From: Bradyrhizobium canariense
GTDB taxonomy: Bacteria > Pseudomonadota > Alphaproteobacteria > Rhizobiales > Xanthobacteraceae
Length of the DNA: 64,000 bases
Reading direction: 5' to 3'
NCBI RefSeq assembly: GCF_900105125.1
Contig: NZ_LT629750.1
Location: forward strand, 1,674,001-1,738,000
In this document: positions 32,489-43,086 of the stretch, one piece after another
Layout: each line of letters begins with the position of its first letter
How positions within the stretch are numbered: the first letter of the stretch is position 1
The notes under the pieces: generated by a model
What the model was told of the DNA's origin: nothing
What the model saw: the letters and a program-made list of their open reading frames with translations, nothing else
The model's database searches: none
Made by a program: the position numbers and the translations under genes

Positions 32489-33268
32489 ATGCAACGTTTT
32501 GCGATCATCGGGGCTGGATTACTTTCGATTACTGGATTTGCGGGTGCGGCATCTGCCGCCGACCTTCCGGCGCGGACCTATACCAAAGCGCCCACCATAG
32601 TCGCGGCCGTCTATGACTGGAGCGGCTTTTATATTGGTCTCAACGGCGGCGGCGCATCGAGCCACGAATGCTTGACCCTCACCAGCGAGGCCGGCAGTGC
32701 GGTTTTCCCGACCTCGGAGGGCTGTCACAACGCGACGGGCGGCCTGGTCGGCGGCCAGGTCGGTTATCGTTGGCAGGCCGCCAATTGGGTGTTCGGCGTC
32801 GAAGCCCAGGGTGATTGGGCTGACCTGACGGGATCGAATGCGAGCTTGACCGCGCGGATTCCCTACAACAACCAGACCAAGATCGACGCCATCGGTCTCT
32901 TCACCGGTCAGGTCGGCTACGCCTGGAACAATATTCTCTGGTATGTGAAGGGCGGCGCTGCGGTCACCGACAACAGCTACAGCAGCTCCTTCCCCGTAGG
33001 CAACGTCTTTGCCGCAGCCGGTGTCCCGTTCAATACGGCGAGCGACACCCGCTGGGGTGGCACGGTGGGAACGGGAATTGAGTTCAGCTTTGCGCCGAAC
33101 TGGTCCGTTGCCGTTGAATACGACCATCTGTTCATGGGCAATCCCAATGTTACGTTCCCGACATCGGCCATTGCTGTCACGCGCAGCGACAATATTCGTC
33201 AGGACGTGGACATGGGAACGGTCCGGCTGAACTACCGCTTCGGTGGTCCCGTCATCGCAAAGTACTGA
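32489..33268 (+). CDS. Outer-membrane beta-barrel protein (OmpA-like/Omp25-31 type porin family)
   Basis: 259 residues with a signal peptide ending ASAADLPART. The rhizobial hallmark YDWSGFYIGLNGGGA follows, then alternating strands (GGLVGGQVGYRWQAANWVFG, VEAQGDWADL, FTGQVGYAWNNILWYVKGGA, GTGIEFSFAPNWSVAVEYDH) and a C-terminal VRLNYRFGGPVIAKY ending. Resembles the 8-stranded Omp25/31 group of Brucella and rhizobia: an abundant surface protein. GGGGA site about 8 bases upstream; terminator at 33290-33318. Confidence 0.9.
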   Translation: MQRFAIIGAGLLSITGFAGAASAADLPARTYTKAPTIVAAVYDWSGFYIGLNGGGASSHECLTLTSEAGSAVFPTSEGCHNATGGLVGGQVGYRWQAANWVFGVEAQGDWADLTGSNASLTARIPYNNQTKIDAIGLFTGQVGYAWNNILWYVKGGAAVTDNSYSSSFPVGNVFAAAGVPFNTASDTRWGGTVGTGIEFSFAPNWSVAVEYDHLFMGNPNVTFPTSAIAVTRSDNIRQDVDMGTVRLNYRFGGPVIAKY

Positions 33269-33289
33269 TCTGAGCTCCAGCAAAAGAGA

Positions 33290-33318
33290 AGCCCCGGATG
33301 ATGGTCCGGGGCTTTTTT
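33290..33318 (+). terminator. Rho-independent terminator of the outer-membrane protein gene
   Basis: AGCCCCGGA pairs with TCCGGGGCT around a 6-base loop, followed by a run of T. A textbook GC stem and U tract 22 bases after the stop. Confidence 0.92.
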
Positions 33319-33425
33319 GCGACCTGCAAGCCGGTGCGTTCGCTATAACGATCCGAAATCTGGCTACGCGCTTATGATTTTACGCCTTGGCCAGGCGGGG
33401 GCATGCCGGGTCCAGGAAATGCGCG

Positions 33426-33881
33426 TTAAACGTCGCTGTAGACAGGCTCGCCTGCCGTTCGCGGCGACCGGCCATATCCTGCGATGATAAACAGCGCGCC
33501 GATGATCGACAGATTTTTCAGCGCGTCCATCAGCGCCTTGGCATTTTCGGGCGGCGCCTGATTCCAGAAATCGTGGAAATAGAAGGTGGCCGCAGCCACA
33601 AAGAAAATCAAAAGGATGGCAAAGAACCGTGCCCCGACATTGAGTGCGATCATCAACCCGCTGATGATCTCGAAGGCGCCGACGGCAATCGCCAATATTT
33701 GCGGCATCTTCATCCCCACGATCGTTTCGAGCTGCGTGGTATAGGGGACAAGCAAGTCGGGAATCGTAACCTTGGCAGCGATGAAGTCGGCCGTGGCCTG
33801 AATGCCGAACAGCTTGGTCGCTCCCGAATAGAGGAACAGCACGGCGAACAATACTCTCCCGAAAGTAACGAACGCTGGCAT
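33426..33881 (-). CDS. DoxX family inner-membrane protein
   Basis: 151 residues from ATG 33881 (GAGG 7-10 bases upstream). Four hydrophobic segments: FVTFGRVLFAVLFLYSGATK, ILAIAVGAFEIISGLMIALN, FFAILLIFFVAAATFYF and LSIIGALFIIAGYG. DoxX proteins are four-helix membrane proteins linked to quinone or redox stress functions in a few bacteria; the role here is unknown. Convergent with the outer-membrane protein gene. Confidence 0.85.
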   Translation of the reverse strand: MPAFVTFGRVLFAVLFLYSGATKLFGIQATADFIAAKVTIPDLLVPYTTQLETIVGMKMPQILAIAVGAFEIISGLMIALNVGARFFAILLIFFVAAATFYFHDFWNQAPPENAKALMDALKNLSIIGALFIIAGYGRSPRTAGEPVYSDV

Positions 33882-34003
33882 GGTCGACCTCATTGGGTGC
33901 TGCAAATGCTATGTCGCTATACGGCGGAGCGATTATGAGCGCTCCGTCTCCCCTTTTCAAACGGTCAAATCGGCAGCCGCAGCGCCTTTCAAATATTCGC
34001 CGT

Positions 34004-36313
34004 CTAGCCGAACAGCCCGGGTTGCTGGCGGCCGGCGCGCTCCTGCGCTTCGACTGCGGCAACCGCGGTCATGTTGAGAACGCCACGCGCGGTCACCGAC
34101 GGGGTAAGGATGTGGGCCGGGCGCGCCGGACCGATTAGGATCGGCCCCACCGGAAGGGCATCGGCAAGCGACTTGATCATCTGATAGGCGACATTGGCGG
34201 TGTCGAGATTCGGCATGATCAGGATATTGGCAACGCCTTCCAGTTTCGAATGCGGCAAGATCAGCGCCCGCGCCGCTTCCGAAAGCGCGGTATCGCCCTG
34301 CATTTCACCATCGGCCTCGATCTCCGGATGGTTCTGCTTCAACAGCGCGGTGGCGCGCCGCATCTTCCGCGAGGATTCCGTATCATAGCTGCCAAAGTCG
34401 GAGTGTGACACGAAGGCGATCTTTGGCTTGATATTGAAGCGCTGGACATGGATCGCCGCCAGCGCCGCCATTTCCGCCAGCTCTTCGGCGTTCGGGTTGG
34501 GCCGCACCTGCGTGTCAGCGATGAAATAGGCCCCCTTGCTGGTGATCATCAGCGCGAGTGCCGCAAAGTCGCTTACACCCGGCAGGAAACCGATGATCTC
34601 GCGCACGTGGCGCAGATGGCTCATGTAGCGGCCTTCAACGCCGCAGATCATGGCGTCAGCCTCGCCGCGGACCACCGCCAGCGCCGCAATCACGGTGGCG
34701 TTGGTGCGCACCACCGTACGCGCGGCGTCAGGCGTCACGCCATGCCGTCCGGCGGCGTCGATGTAGGATTGAACGTAGGATCGATAACGCGGATCGTCCT
34801 CGGGATTGATGAGGTCGAAATCCTTGCCGGCCTCGATGGCGAGGCCATATCGCTTGATTCGCGCTTCGACCACCGACGGGCGCCCGACCAGGATAGGCCG
34901 CGCCAGCTTCTCCTCCAGCACGACTTGCGTCGCGTGCAGCACGCGCTCGTCCTCGCCTTCGGCATAAATCACGCGAACCGGCTGGGTCTTCGCCTTGGCG
35001 AACACTGGCTTCATGACAAGCCCGGAGCGGAACGCGAAACGCTCCAGCTGGGCCATGTAGTCCTCGAAATTTGCAATCGGGCGCGATGCGACACCCGAGT
35101 CCATCGCCGCCTTCGCAACGGCGGGCGCGATGCGCAGGATCAGCCGCGGATCGAACGGGCTCGGAATCAGCGAACCCGGACCAAATCCCTGCGTCTCTCC
35201 GCTGTCGAAGCCGGGAGCAATCGCATCCGACGGCGGATCGCGCGCCAGCAGCGCAATCGCCTCGACCGCGGCACGCTTCATTTCCTCGTTGATCGCGGTA
35301 GCGCCGACATCGAGCGCGCCGCGAAAGATAAACGGAAAGCACAGGACGTTGTTGACCTGATTGGGAAAGTCCGAACGTCCGGTGCAGATCATCGCATCGG
35401 GCCGCGCTTTGCGCGCTTCATCCGGCATGATTTCCGGATTCGGATTGGCCAGCGCCATCACCAGCGGCTTGTCAGCCATCTGTTTGACCATGTCAGGCGT
35501 CAGCACGTTGGGCGCCGACAGGCCAAGAAAAATGTCGGCGCCGCCGATCACCTCGGCCAGTACGCGCTTGTCGGTCTTCTGCGCGTAGACCGCCTTCCAG
35601 CGGTCCATCAGCGTGTTGCGGCCTTCGTGCACGACGCCGTCGATATCGCAGACCCAGATGTTCTTGCGCTGCGCCCCCATCGAAACCAAGAGGTTGAGGC
35701 AGGCGATCGCCGCAGCCCCCGCTCCTGACGTCACGATCTTGACGTCGGCAAGCTTCTTGCCGTTCAGCATCAACGCGTTGGTGATCGCGGCCGCAACGAT
35801 GATCGCGGTGCCATGCTGGTCGTCATGGAATACCGGGATCTTCATGCGCTCTTTGAGCTGCGCCTCGATCTCGAAGCACTCCGGACCCTTGATGTCCTCG
35901 AGATTGATGCCGCCGAAGGTCGGCTCCAGCGCCGCCACGGTCTCGACCACGCGATCGATGGTGTCGGCGGCGATTTCGATGTCGAACACGTCGATCCCGG
36001 CGAACTTCTTGAACAGGACCGCCTTGCCCTCCATCACCGGCTTCGAGGCCAGCGGACCTATATTGCCCAGACCGAGCACCGCGGTGCCGTTGGAGACCAC
36101 CGCCACCAGATTGGCGCGGGCGGTCAGCGATGCGGCTTCCGCCGGATTATTGGCGATTTCGGTGCAGGCGGCCGCGACGCCGGGCGTATAGGCCAGCGCC
36201 AGATCGCGCTGATTGGCGAGCGGCTTGATCGCCTGAATCTCAAGCTTACCCGGCCGCGGCAGCCGATGGTAAGCGAGCGCCGCGGAACGGAGATCTTCAG
36301 AACTTGATGACAT
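34004..36313 (-). CDS. maeB: NADP-dependent malic enzyme with phosphotransacetylase-like C-terminal domain
   Basis: 769 residues from ATG 36313. The N-terminal malic enzyme (about 1-430) has [50 protein letters not shown], the NAD(P)-binding [20 protein letters not shown] and [14 protein letters not shown]. The C-terminal about 330 residues are a phosphotransacetylase-like domain ([60 protein letters not shown]), which in this family is regulatory rather than catalytic. It makes pyruvate and NADPH from malate; rhizobia use it during C4-dicarboxylate growth. It lies 55 bases downstream of aspS and is probably co-transcribed. Confidence 0.95.
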   Translation of the reverse strand: MSSSSEDLRSAALAYHRLPRPGKLEIQAIKPLANQRDLALAYTPGVAAACTEIANNPAEAASLTARANLVAVVSNGTAVLGLGNIGPLASKPVMEGKAVLFKKFAGIDVFDIEIAADTIDRVVETVAALEPTFGGINLEDIKGPECFEIEAQLKERMKIPVFHDDQHGTAIIVAAAITNALMLNGKKLADVKIVTSGAGAAAIACLNLLVSMGAQRKNIWVCDIDGVVHEGRNTLMDRWKAVYAQKTDKRVLAEVIGGADIFLGLSAPNVLTPDMVKQMADKPLVMALANPNPEIMPDEARKARPDAMICTGRSDFPNQVNNVLCFPFIFRGALDVGATAINEEMKRAAVEAIALLARDPPSDAIAPGFDSGETQGFGPGSLIPSPFDPRLILRIAPAVAKAAMDSGVASRPIANFEDYMAQLERFAFRSGLVMKPVFAKAKTQPVRVIYAEGEDERVLHATQVVLEEKLARPILVGRPSVVEARIKRYGLAIEAGKDFDLINPEDDPRYRSYVQSYIDAAGRHGVTPDAARTVVRTNATVIAALAVVRGEADAMICGVEGRYMSHLRHVREIIGFLPGVSDFAALALMITSKGAYFIADTQVRPNPNAEELAEMAALAAIHVQRFNIKPKIAFVSHSDFGSYDTESSRKMRRATALLKQNHPEIEADGEMQGDTALSEAARALILPHSKLEGVANILIMPNLDTANVAYQMIKSLADALPVGPILIGPARPAHILTPSVTARGVLNMTAVAAVEAQERAGRQQPGLFG

Positions 36314-36368
36314 AAAATTTTCCCCGCGGGCTTCCTGCGCCCCGAATTCAGGTTTCGGTGGCTGGTCG

Positions 36369-38141
36369 TTAGGTTTGCGGCAGATTGAGCCGGATGTGAA
36401 GCTCACGCAACTGCTTCGGCGTGACATCGGAAGGTGCGCCCATCAACAAATCTTCAGCGCGCTGGTTCATCGGAAACAGCGATATCTCGCGCAAATTCGT
36501 CGTGCCGCAGAGGAGCATGACGATGCGGTCAACACCTGCTGCCATGCCGCCATGCGGCGGTGCGCCATACTGGAATGCGCGATACATGCCGCCGAAGCGC
36601 TCGATGACATCCTGCTCGCCATAGCCTGCGATCTCGAATGCCTTCACCATCGCCTCGGGCCGATGGTTGCGGATACCGCCGGAGGCAATCTCATAGCCGT
36701 TGCAGGTGATGTCGTATTGGAAGGCCTTGATGGTCAGCGGGTCCTGTCCGTTGAGCGCATCCAGACCGCCTTGCGGCATCGAGAACGGGTTGTGCGAGAA
36801 GTCGACCTTCTTGTCTTCCTCGTTGTACTCGTACATCGGAAAGTCGACGATCCAGGCGAGCTCGAACCGATCCTTGTCGATCAGGTTCAGCTCCTCGCCG
36901 AGTTTTGTTCTCGCCAGGCCGGAAAACTTCCAGAATTTGTCAGGGTCGCCGGCGACGAAGAAGGCGGCGTCGCCCTCCTTCAAGCCGAGGGCATTACGAA
37001 TCGCGGCTGTCCGTTCGGCACCGATATTGTTGGCAAGCGGACCTGCCCCCTCGCCGCCCTCGCGCCACATGATGTAGCCGAGCCCCGGCTGCCCTTCGCC
37101 TTGCGCCCATGAGTTCATCCGGTCGCAGAACGCACGCGAGCCGCCGCCGGTGCCGGGGATCGCCCAAACCTGGTTCTTCGGGTCTTCCAGCATCCGCGCG
37201 AACACCTTGAAGCCGGAGCCACGGAAATGCTCGGAGACCTCCTGCATCACGATGGGATTGCGCAGGTCCGGCTTGTCGCTGCCGTATTTGCGCAAGGCCT
37301 CCGCGAACGGAATCCGCGGCCAGCCCTTGGTGACGGGCTTGCCCTTGGCGAAATCCTCGAACACGCCGGTGATCACCGGCTCCATCGCCGCGAACACATC
37401 GTCTTGCGTGACAAAGCTCATCTCGACATCGAGCTGATAGAACTCGCCCGGCAACCGGTCGGCGCGCGGGTCTTCGTCGCGGAAACATGGCGCGATCTGA
37501 AAATAGCGGTCGAAGCCGGACATCATCAGCAATTGCTTGTACTGCTGGGGCGCCTGCGGCAGCGCATAGAATTTACCCGGATGGATTCGTGACGGTACCA
37601 GGAAGTCGCGCGCGCCTTCCGGCGACGACGCGGTCAGAATTGGCGTCTGGAATTCGAAAAAGCCCTGCTCCTTCATCCGCTTGCGCATGGAATCGACGAT
37701 TGCGCCACGGGTCATGATGTTCTGGTGCAGCTTCTCGCGCCGGAGGTCGAGGAAACGGTACTTAAGCCTTATGTCTTCAGGGTATTCCTGCTCACCAAAC
37801 ACCGGCAGTGGCAGCTCGCCGGCGGGCCCCAGCACCTCGATTTCGCTGACATAAAGCTCGACCGCGCCGGTCGGCAATTCCGGATTGTCGGTGCCCTCGG
37901 GGCGGCGGCGCACCTTGCCGTCGATCCGCACCACCCATTCCGAGCGCAGTTTTTCGGCGTCCTTGAACGCCGGCGAATCCGGATCGGCCACGCACTGCGT
38001 CAGGCCGTAATGGTCGCGCAGATCGATAAACAGCACGCCGCCATGGTCGCGGATGCGATGGCACCAGCCCGACAAGCGAACCGTCTGGTCGATATGGCTG
38101 TCGCGAAGCGCGCCGCAGGTATGGGACCGGTAACGATGCAT
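36369..38141 (-). CDS. aspS: Aspartyl-tRNA synthetase
   Basis: 590-residue class IIb synthetase, bacterial type. N-terminal OB-fold ([22 protein letters not shown], split here for length), motif 1 at [20 protein letters not shown], motif 2 [20 protein letters not shown], the bacteria-specific GAD insert (about 290-410), and motif 3 [17 protein letters not shown]. It charges tRNA-Asp; alphaproteobacterial forms that coexist with GatCAB often also mischarge tRNA-Asn. ATG 38141 gives the normal N-terminus ([13 protein letters not shown]). Divergent from selO. Confidence 0.97.
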   Translation of the reverse strand: MHRYRSHTCGALRDSHIDQTVRLSGWCHRIRDHGGVLFIDLRDHYGLTQCVADPDSPAFKDAEKLRSEWVVRIDGKVRRRPEGTDNPELPTGAVELYVSEIEVLGPAGELPLPVFGEQEYPEDIRLKYRFLDLRREKLHQNIMTRGAIVDSMRKRMKEQGFFEFQTPILTASSPEGARDFLVPSRIHPGKFYALPQAPQQYKQLLMMSGFDRYFQIAPCFRDEDPRADRLPGEFYQLDVEMSFVTQDDVFAAMEPVITGVFEDFAKGKPVTKGWPRIPFAEALRKYGSDKPDLRNPIVMQEVSEHFRGSGFKVFARMLEDPKNQVWAIPGTGGGSRAFCDRMNSWAQGEGQPGLGYIMWREGGEGAGPLANNIGAERTAAIRNALGLKEGDAAFFVAGDPDKFWKFSGLARTKLGEELNLIDKDRFELAWIVDFPMYEYNEEDKKVDFSHNPFSMPQGGLDALNGQDPLTIKAFQYDITCNGYEIASGGIRNHRPEAMVKAFEIAGYGEQDVIERFGGMYRAFQYGAPPHGGMAAGVDRIVMLLCGTTNLREISLFPMNQRAEDLLMGAPSDVTPKQLRELHIRLNLPQT

Positions 38142-38367
38142 GGAATACCTAAAACAGATGTCGGAGACTGGAATCGGAGGGCAAATGCCCGGCCGAGAGC
38201 GTCAGGGTTTACCCGAGCCTGCCGGTCGCGGCAACCGAATGGGTACGCGATTTGGGTTTTGGCGGGGGCCGTGAAACCCGAAAAGTGACGGAAAAACAAC
38301 GCTGCGGATTGCGGCCTTGGAGTCAAAACCGATTGTCTAATTCGCGGGCGTGCCTATCTTTATGTGC

Positions 38368-39846
38368 ATGACGGTCCATTTCCCCTTCCAGAACACCTAT
38401 GCGACGCTGCCGGCGAACTTCTTCGCGCGCGTTGCGCCCACGCCTGTCATCTCTCCGCGGCTGATCAAATTGAACCGGCCGCTGGCGGTTCATCTCGGCC
38501 TCGATCCTGATGTGCTGGACAGTCCAGAGGGAGCGGAAATCCTCGCCGGGAAGCGCCTGCCCGAGGGGGCCGATCCGATCGCGATGGCCTATGCCGGCCA
38601 TCAGTTCGGTCATTTCGTGCCGCAGCTCGGCGACGGCCGCGCCATCCTGCTCGGCGAGGTTATCGACGCCGATGGCGTCCGCCGCGACATTCAGCTCAAA
38701 GGGTCGGGTCCGACACCGTTTTCGCGCCGGGGCGATGGCCGCGCGGCGCTCGGTCCGGTGCTGCGCGAATATGTCGTGAGTGAAGCGATGGCCGCGCTCG
38801 GCATTCCGACCACGCGGTCACTGGCCGCTGTCATCACCGGCGAGAGCGTGATGCGCGAGACCGTGCTGCCCGGCGCCGTCCTCACCCGCGTTGCGTCGAG
38901 CCACATCCGCGTCGGCACATTCCAGTTTTTCGCGGCCCGGGGCGATACCGACGGCGTAAAGCAGCTGGCGGATCACGTCATCGCCCGCCACTACCCGCAG
39001 GCCGCTCAAACCGACCGCCCCTATCACGCGTTGCTGGAAGGCGTGATCGCGCGACAGGCCGAGCTGGTCGCGCGCTGGCTGCTGGTCGGGTTCATCCACG
39101 GCGTCATGAACACCGACAACACTTCGATATCAGGCGAGACCATCGATTACGGTCCGTGTGCCTTCATGGATCACTACGACCCAGCGACAGTGTTCAGCTC
39201 GATCGACGAGCAAGGCCGCTACGCCTACGCCAACCAGCCGCGGATTGCGCTCTGGAACCTGACGCGCCTTGCCGAATGCCTGTTGCCGCTGTTTTCCAAC
39301 AAGCAGGAAAAGGCGATCGCTGAAGCGCAGAGCCTGCTTGGCGAATTCCCGGAGAAATTCACCACGGCCTATCAGGCCGGGCTGCGGAAGAAGATCGGCT
39401 TGTTCACGATGCTCGATGGCGACGAAGCTCTGGTCCAAGACCTGCTGGACGCGATGGCCAAGAACCAGGCTGACTTCACCCTGACCTTCCGGCGCCTGGG
39501 CGAGGCTGCGTTCGATCCGGCAAACGATACCGCCGTTCGGCAGCTCTTCGCCGATCCCACGGCCTATGACGACTGGGCCGCGCGCTGGCGGCAACGGACC
39601 AGCGGCGAACCGCAAACCGCCAGCGAACGGCGGATCGCGATGCGCGCGGTCAACCCGGCGTTCATTCCACGGAATCATCGGGTGGAAGCCGTGATTGAGG
39701 CGGCGATGAACCGTGACGACTTCGCGCCGTTCGAGGCGCTTCTAAAGGTGCTGTCGAAGCCATACGAAGACCAGCCGCCGTTCGCGGATTATGCCGAACC
39801 GCCGCAACCGGACCAGCGCGTGCTCCAGACGTTCTGCGGGACGTAA
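38368..39846 (+). CDS. selO: SelO protein adenylyltransferase (YdiU/UPF0061)
   Basis: 492 residues from ATG 38368. Earlier in-frame starts (38362, 38350) exist and none has a clear ribosome site. SelO is a pseudokinase-fold enzyme that transfers AMP to Ser/Thr/Tyr of target proteins in redox stress. Marks present: YAGHQFGHFVPQLGDGRAIL, LKGSGPTPFSRRGDGRAALG, GIPTTRSLAAVITGE, GVMNTDNTSISGETIDYGPC and FMDHYDPATVFSSID. The Asn/Asp of the flipped-nucleotide active site (MNTDN, DYGP) are kept. The C-terminus ends QTFCGT, keeping a late Cys. Confidence 0.92.
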   Translation: MTVHFPFQNTYATLPANFFARVAPTPVISPRLIKLNRPLAVHLGLDPDVLDSPEGAEILAGKRLPEGADPIAMAYAGHQFGHFVPQLGDGRAILLGEVIDADGVRRDIQLKGSGPTPFSRRGDGRAALGPVLREYVVSEAMAALGIPTTRSLAAVITGESVMRETVLPGAVLTRVASSHIRVGTFQFFAARGDTDGVKQLADHVIARHYPQAAQTDRPYHALLEGVIARQAELVARWLLVGFIHGVMNTDNTSISGETIDYGPCAFMDHYDPATVFSSIDEQGRYAYANQPRIALWNLTRLAECLLPLFSNKQEKAIAEAQSLLGEFPEKFTTAYQAGLRKKIGLFTMLDGDEALVQDLLDAMAKNQADFTLTFRRLGEAAFDPANDTAVRQLFADPTAYDDWAARWRQRTSGEPQTASERRIAMRAVNPAFIPRNHRVEAVIEAAMNRDDFAPFEALLKVLSKPYEDQPPFADYAEPPQPDQRVLQTFCGT

Positions 39847-39958
39847 TCGTTAACCTTCTGTCCAGCATTCCGGGGGGCGGTTCGCCGCCCCGGCCGGAAA
39901 TTAACAACCGGTCAATTCCTTCCCTACAAATCTATCGGTTTATTTAGGGGGAATTGCC

Positions 39959-40069
39959 GTGGACATCTTGGTGTTTGAATTCATGGGGTTGGCGATGATC
40001 GGGCTTTGCATCATCGTGCTTGCCGTTCCATCCCGGCGGCCATCCGCGAGGCGCTTGAGCGACTCCTGA
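39959..40069 (+). CDS. 36-residue single-pass membrane peptide
   Basis: GTG start with a strong AGGGGG site 8-13 bases upstream. Reads MDILVFEFMGLAMIGLCIIV, then LAVPSRRPSARRLSDS. One hydrophobic helix of about 20 residues and a basic C-terminal tail: positive-inside orientation would put the tail in the cytoplasm. No relatives recalled. The excellent ribosome site and clean helix-tail layout argue that it is a real small gene rather than a chance frame. Confidence 0.5.
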   Translation: MDILVFEFMGLAMIGLCIIVLAVPSRRPSARRLSDS

Positions 40070-40415
40070 CCGGGCTCGATTTTCAGCGGAGCCTTTGTCC
40101 AGATTGAGGTGTCCACCCCGGCGCCTTGCCGACGCCTGCCGCGAAAGTTCGCTGTCAGGCGGAAATGCAAGGCTCGAATTCAACGTTGGACCCTTGACAT
40201 ATCAGCGCTTTCGGCAGAACGCCGTCATCAGTGTCCTCGTTTCCGAAGTTCGTGGAAACGTCCCGGCGCCCGCTGGCGCGCACTTCGGAAACGAGGACAC
40301 TGGCAAATATATTTGTTTTCCAATGCCGCTTTCGATTCGAAATTCCTGACCGAGCCAGCCGCGGGGCGGCGCAGGAAGTTCCAGTCGGCGGCGCTGGGAG
40401 CGGCATGGACTGTTC
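40070..40415. other. Intergenic region between the small peptide gene and rnd
   Basis: 346 bases with no gene that I can support. It holds a TTGACA hexamer at 40194-40199 without a matching -10 and the long inverted repeat at 40229-40302. Long minus-strand open frames cross it but run antisense to rnd and look like shadows. Confidence 0.5.
40229..40302. repeat. Perfect 21-bp inverted repeat with 32-base spacer
   Basis: Left arm 40229-40249 begins CAGTGTCCTC and ends TTCCGAAGT; right arm 40282-40302 is its exact reverse complement (ACTTCGG...GACACTG). The spacer contains GGAAACGTCCC and CGGCGCCCGC. No T run follows, so it is not an ordinary terminator. It could be the terminal inverted repeats of a deleted miniature element, a paired protein-binding site, or a long mRNA hairpin. 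Confidence 0.85.
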
Positions 40416-41564
40416 ATGGATCTGATTACGACGACTTCGGAACTCGCCGCTGCTTGCGGACGTCTCGCCAAGCACTGGGTCATCACCGTCGATACGGAAT
40501 TCCTGCGGGAGACGACCTATTACCCGCTGCTCTGCGTCGTGCAGATGGCGAGCGTGGAAGAAGCGGTCGTGGTCGACACGCTGGCCGAGGGCATCGACCT
40601 CAAGCCGTTCTTCGATCTGATGGCCGACGAGAATGTGCTGAAAGTTTTCCACGCCGCCCGTCAGGATATCGAGATCGTCTGGCATCAGGCCGGAATCGTC
40701 CCGCACCCGATCTTCGATACCCAGGTCGCGGCCATGGTGCTCGGCTACGGAGACTCCATTGCCTACGACCAGCTGGTCGAGCGCATCACCGGCCACCGGC
40801 CCGACAAGACCCATCGTTTCACCGACTGGTCGCGGCGGCCGCTGACCGAAGAACAGATGCATTATGCGGTCTCCGACGTCACCCATTTGCGTGACGTGTT
40901 CGCTGCACTCGACGCCGATCTCAAGAAGCGCGGCCGCAGCGATTGGGTGAGCGAGGAAATGGAGGTCCTGACCTCGCCAAAGACCTACGATTTTCACCCC
41001 GAACGCGCGTGGGAGCGGCTGAAGACACGGGTACGCAAGCCAAAGGAGCTTGCGGTGCTGATGGAAGTCGCGGCCTGGCGCGAACAGGAGGCACAGAGCC
41101 GCGATGTTCCGCGCAGCCGCGTCCTGAAGGACGATGCGGTCGGCGACATCGCCACCCACGCGCCGACCAGCCTCGAGCGGCTGGCGAATTTGCGTTCGCT
41201 GCCGAAAGGCTTTGACCGATCGAAATGGGGCACGGATATCGTGGCCGCCGTGCAGCGTGGCCTCGCGCGCGATCCCGCGACACTGCCGAAGATCGAAAAG
41301 CCGCGCGGCAATTCCAATGGCGCGGCGACCGTCGAGCTGTTGAAGGTGCTGTTGCGGATGACGTCCGAGCGCCACGCCGTTGCCAGCAAGGTCATCGCGA
41401 CCGTGGACGACCTGGAACAGATTGCCGCTGACGACGACGCCGACGTCGGCGCCCTGCGCGGCTGGCGTCGCGAGCTGTTCGGCGAAGCCGCGCTATCGCT
41501 GAAGCACGGCCAGCTGGCGCTTGCGATCGAAAAAGGCCGGGTTGTCAGGGTCGATCGAAAGTAA
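40416..41564 (+). CDS. rnd: Ribonuclease D
   Basis: 382 residues. A DEDDy 3'-5' exonuclease domain: [14 protein letters not shown] (Exo I Asp-x-Glu), [17 protein letters not shown] (Exo II) and [13 protein letters not shown] (Exo III Tyr...Asp). An HRDC domain (about 210-290: [40 protein letters not shown]) and a second HRDC-like C-terminal helix bundle follow. It trims tRNA and other RNA 3' ends. It often lies near aspS in this group; here selO and two small elements sit between. Confidence 0.95.
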   Translation: MDLITTTSELAAACGRLAKHWVITVDTEFLRETTYYPLLCVVQMASVEEAVVVDTLAEGIDLKPFFDLMADENVLKVFHAARQDIEIVWHQAGIVPHPIFDTQVAAMVLGYGDSIAYDQLVERITGHRPDKTHRFTDWSRRPLTEEQMHYAVSDVTHLRDVFAALDADLKKRGRSDWVSEEMEVLTSPKTYDFHPERAWERLKTRVRKPKELAVLMEVAAWREQEAQSRDVPRSRVLKDDAVGDIATHAPTSLERLANLRSLPKGFDRSKWGTDIVAAVQRGLARDPATLPKIEKPRGNSNGAATVELLKVLLRMTSERHAVASKVIATVDDLEQIAADDDADVGALRGWRRELFGEAALSLKHGQLALAIEKGRVVRVDRK

Positions 41565-41567
41565 TCA

Positions 41568-42713
41568 CTACCACTTATACTCCACGCCGAGCGTGCCCTG
41601 ATGCGACTGCATCGCGGCGCGGGACTTGCCGTCATAGTTGGCGTAGACGCGCCAATTATCGGTCAGGCTCAGTGACGCGGCTGCGCCGGCGTCGGCGCCA
41701 TATTGGCTCTCGCCGATGCCCTGCAAGGTGATGCTTTCCGGGCCGAGGCTGACGACGATCGAGCTGAAATTCTGCGAAACATTGTCGACGAATTTGCCAT
41801 AGGCGGAGAGATCCAGGATCTTTTGATTGATAATCCAGTACCGCCCGATCTCCGCCCCCACCAATATCCGTGAACGCTCCACCGTTGCGGCGCTCGCCAT
41901 CACCGGATCGAGGCCGCCGGTTTCCTGAAACGATCCGGTCGCGGCGCGCACATATTCAAAGGCAGCTTTCGGCACGATTCGGCTCTGATCCAGGGTCCAG
42001 TAATAGCTAAGCTCGGTGAGAGCTCCGTCTATCTGGCCGGTATAGCCGGCGCTGGCGAAGCCATCGCCGGTGTCGCGACTAGAATCGATCTTTCCAAAAC
42101 CGTGGACCAGCGCAACCGCCCAGGTCCACGGTCCCTTGTCGACCGAAGCGTTGAAGCCGAGCTGGGTGAGATCAAGCGAAGCCGACTGCAGCGCCAGCGG
42201 AACGTCGATCGCGGTGCGGCTTTGGTCGACCGAAAAACCGACATTGACGCCGGGCATGACAGTCGCGCCCACCCCGGCCACGCCGCCATAGGTTTGACGG
42301 TGGTCGCCAACGAAATCGCCCTGCGCGCCGGTCGTGGTTGAGATTCCATAGGCTTCGGCCCAGGTCCGGAACAGCGGCGCGTCTGTCGCCCCGGAGGCGC
42401 CGCCGCCGCCTGGATTGTTTCGCAGCGTTCTGCCGAAGCCGTTTGTCGCCTGATTTCCAAGGCGTTCAAGGAAATTGCTGCCGAGGTTCGCGATCGCCGC
42501 ACCAGCCGACTGGTCGGCGTTGATGCTGGTTTGCGAAGGGATCGGACTCGCCGTGGGAGTGGGCGGCGGCGGCAGTGGCGGGCCTGCGCGCTGGGCTTGA
42601 GCGGGCGTCGATGCCACAGCCAAGGCGAGCGCGAAAGCGACGGCAATGATGCTTACGAGCCTTCGACAGGCTCCGATCCGCAATGCCTGTAAGCGCCAAC
42701 GGGAGCAGCGCAT
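41568..42713 (-). CDS. Autotransporter-type outer-membrane beta-barrel protein
   Basis: 381 residues from ATG 42713. Signal peptide (RLVSIIAVAFALALAVASTP, then AQAQ), then a Pro-rich linker (PPLPPPPTPTASPIPS) and a helical bit (NADQSAGAAIANLGSNFLER). The remainder (about 115-381) is a 12-strand barrel pattern (DHRQTYGGVAGVGATVMPGV, SASLDLTQLGFNASVDKGPW, RVYANYDGKSRAA) ending YKW, the aromatic C-terminus recognised by BAM. The passenger is almost absent, so it may be a free barrel. It ends 3 bases from the rnd stop (convergent). Confidence 0.82.
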   Translation of the reverse strand: MRCSRWRLQALRIGACRRLVSIIAVAFALALAVASTPAQAQRAGPPLPPPPTPTASPIPSQTSINADQSAGAAIANLGSNFLERLGNQATNGFGRTLRNNPGGGGASGATDAPLFRTWAEAYGISTTTGAQGDFVGDHRQTYGGVAGVGATVMPGVNVGFSVDQSRTAIDVPLALQSASLDLTQLGFNASVDKGPWTWAVALVHGFGKIDSSRDTGDGFASAGYTGQIDGALTELSYYWTLDQSRIVPKAAFEYVRAATGSFQETGGLDPVMASAATVERSRILVGAEIGRYWIINQKILDLSAYGKFVDNVSQNFSSIVVSLGPESITLQGIGESQYGADAGAAASLSLTDNWRVYANYDGKSRAAMQSHQGTLGVEYKW

Positions 42714-43086
42714 GAATGCTATTTCCAAAAAAAGAGCGCCAGCTCGATAAAAAATGTCAAATCTCGATCAACAATACCGATTTGCCCTCAGTTGTCCCGG
42801 AGCGTCAATCGCTGATGCCCCCCGGCGCAGGGCGTTTAACCGGCATTGTTGTCCGGCCGCCACAGCTCGCCGCAGGCATCCCAGCGCCGGCTTGAATTGC
42901 CGAGCCGGAGCAAAGGCTTGCTAACCCGCAAATTTCGTGTTGGAATTCTGGGTACAATCGGATTCAGGCTGTTCGACTGTGCGTTTCGTGACTACGAACT
43001 TCAGCAGACATCGGAATGCCCGTTTGTGGCGTGGCACGTGAAAAACGTGGCCGCGTCTTTTTTACGTCTAGACCAGGAGGCAGGCG
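42714..43086. other. Divergent intergenic region upstream of cold-shock gene
   Basis: 373 bases without a supported gene. It carries the promoters of the barrel protein (minus) and the cold-shock gene (plus). TACAAT at 42953-42958 is a candidate -10 for the latter, giving a leader over 110 bases long. A long, structured leader is usual for cold-shock mRNAs. No strong -35 was found. Confidence 0.4.

Noticed and set aside
34448..35728. 426-codon plus-strand frame antisense to the malic enzyme
   Set aside because: Composition (RRxRH, QR rich) is typical of the antisense of a GC-rich gene; no start signal or family.
40155..41375. 406-codon minus-strand frame crossing the inverted repeat and rnd
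   Set aside because: Antisense to a complete ribonuclease D and through an inverted repeat; no ribosome site or homology seen.
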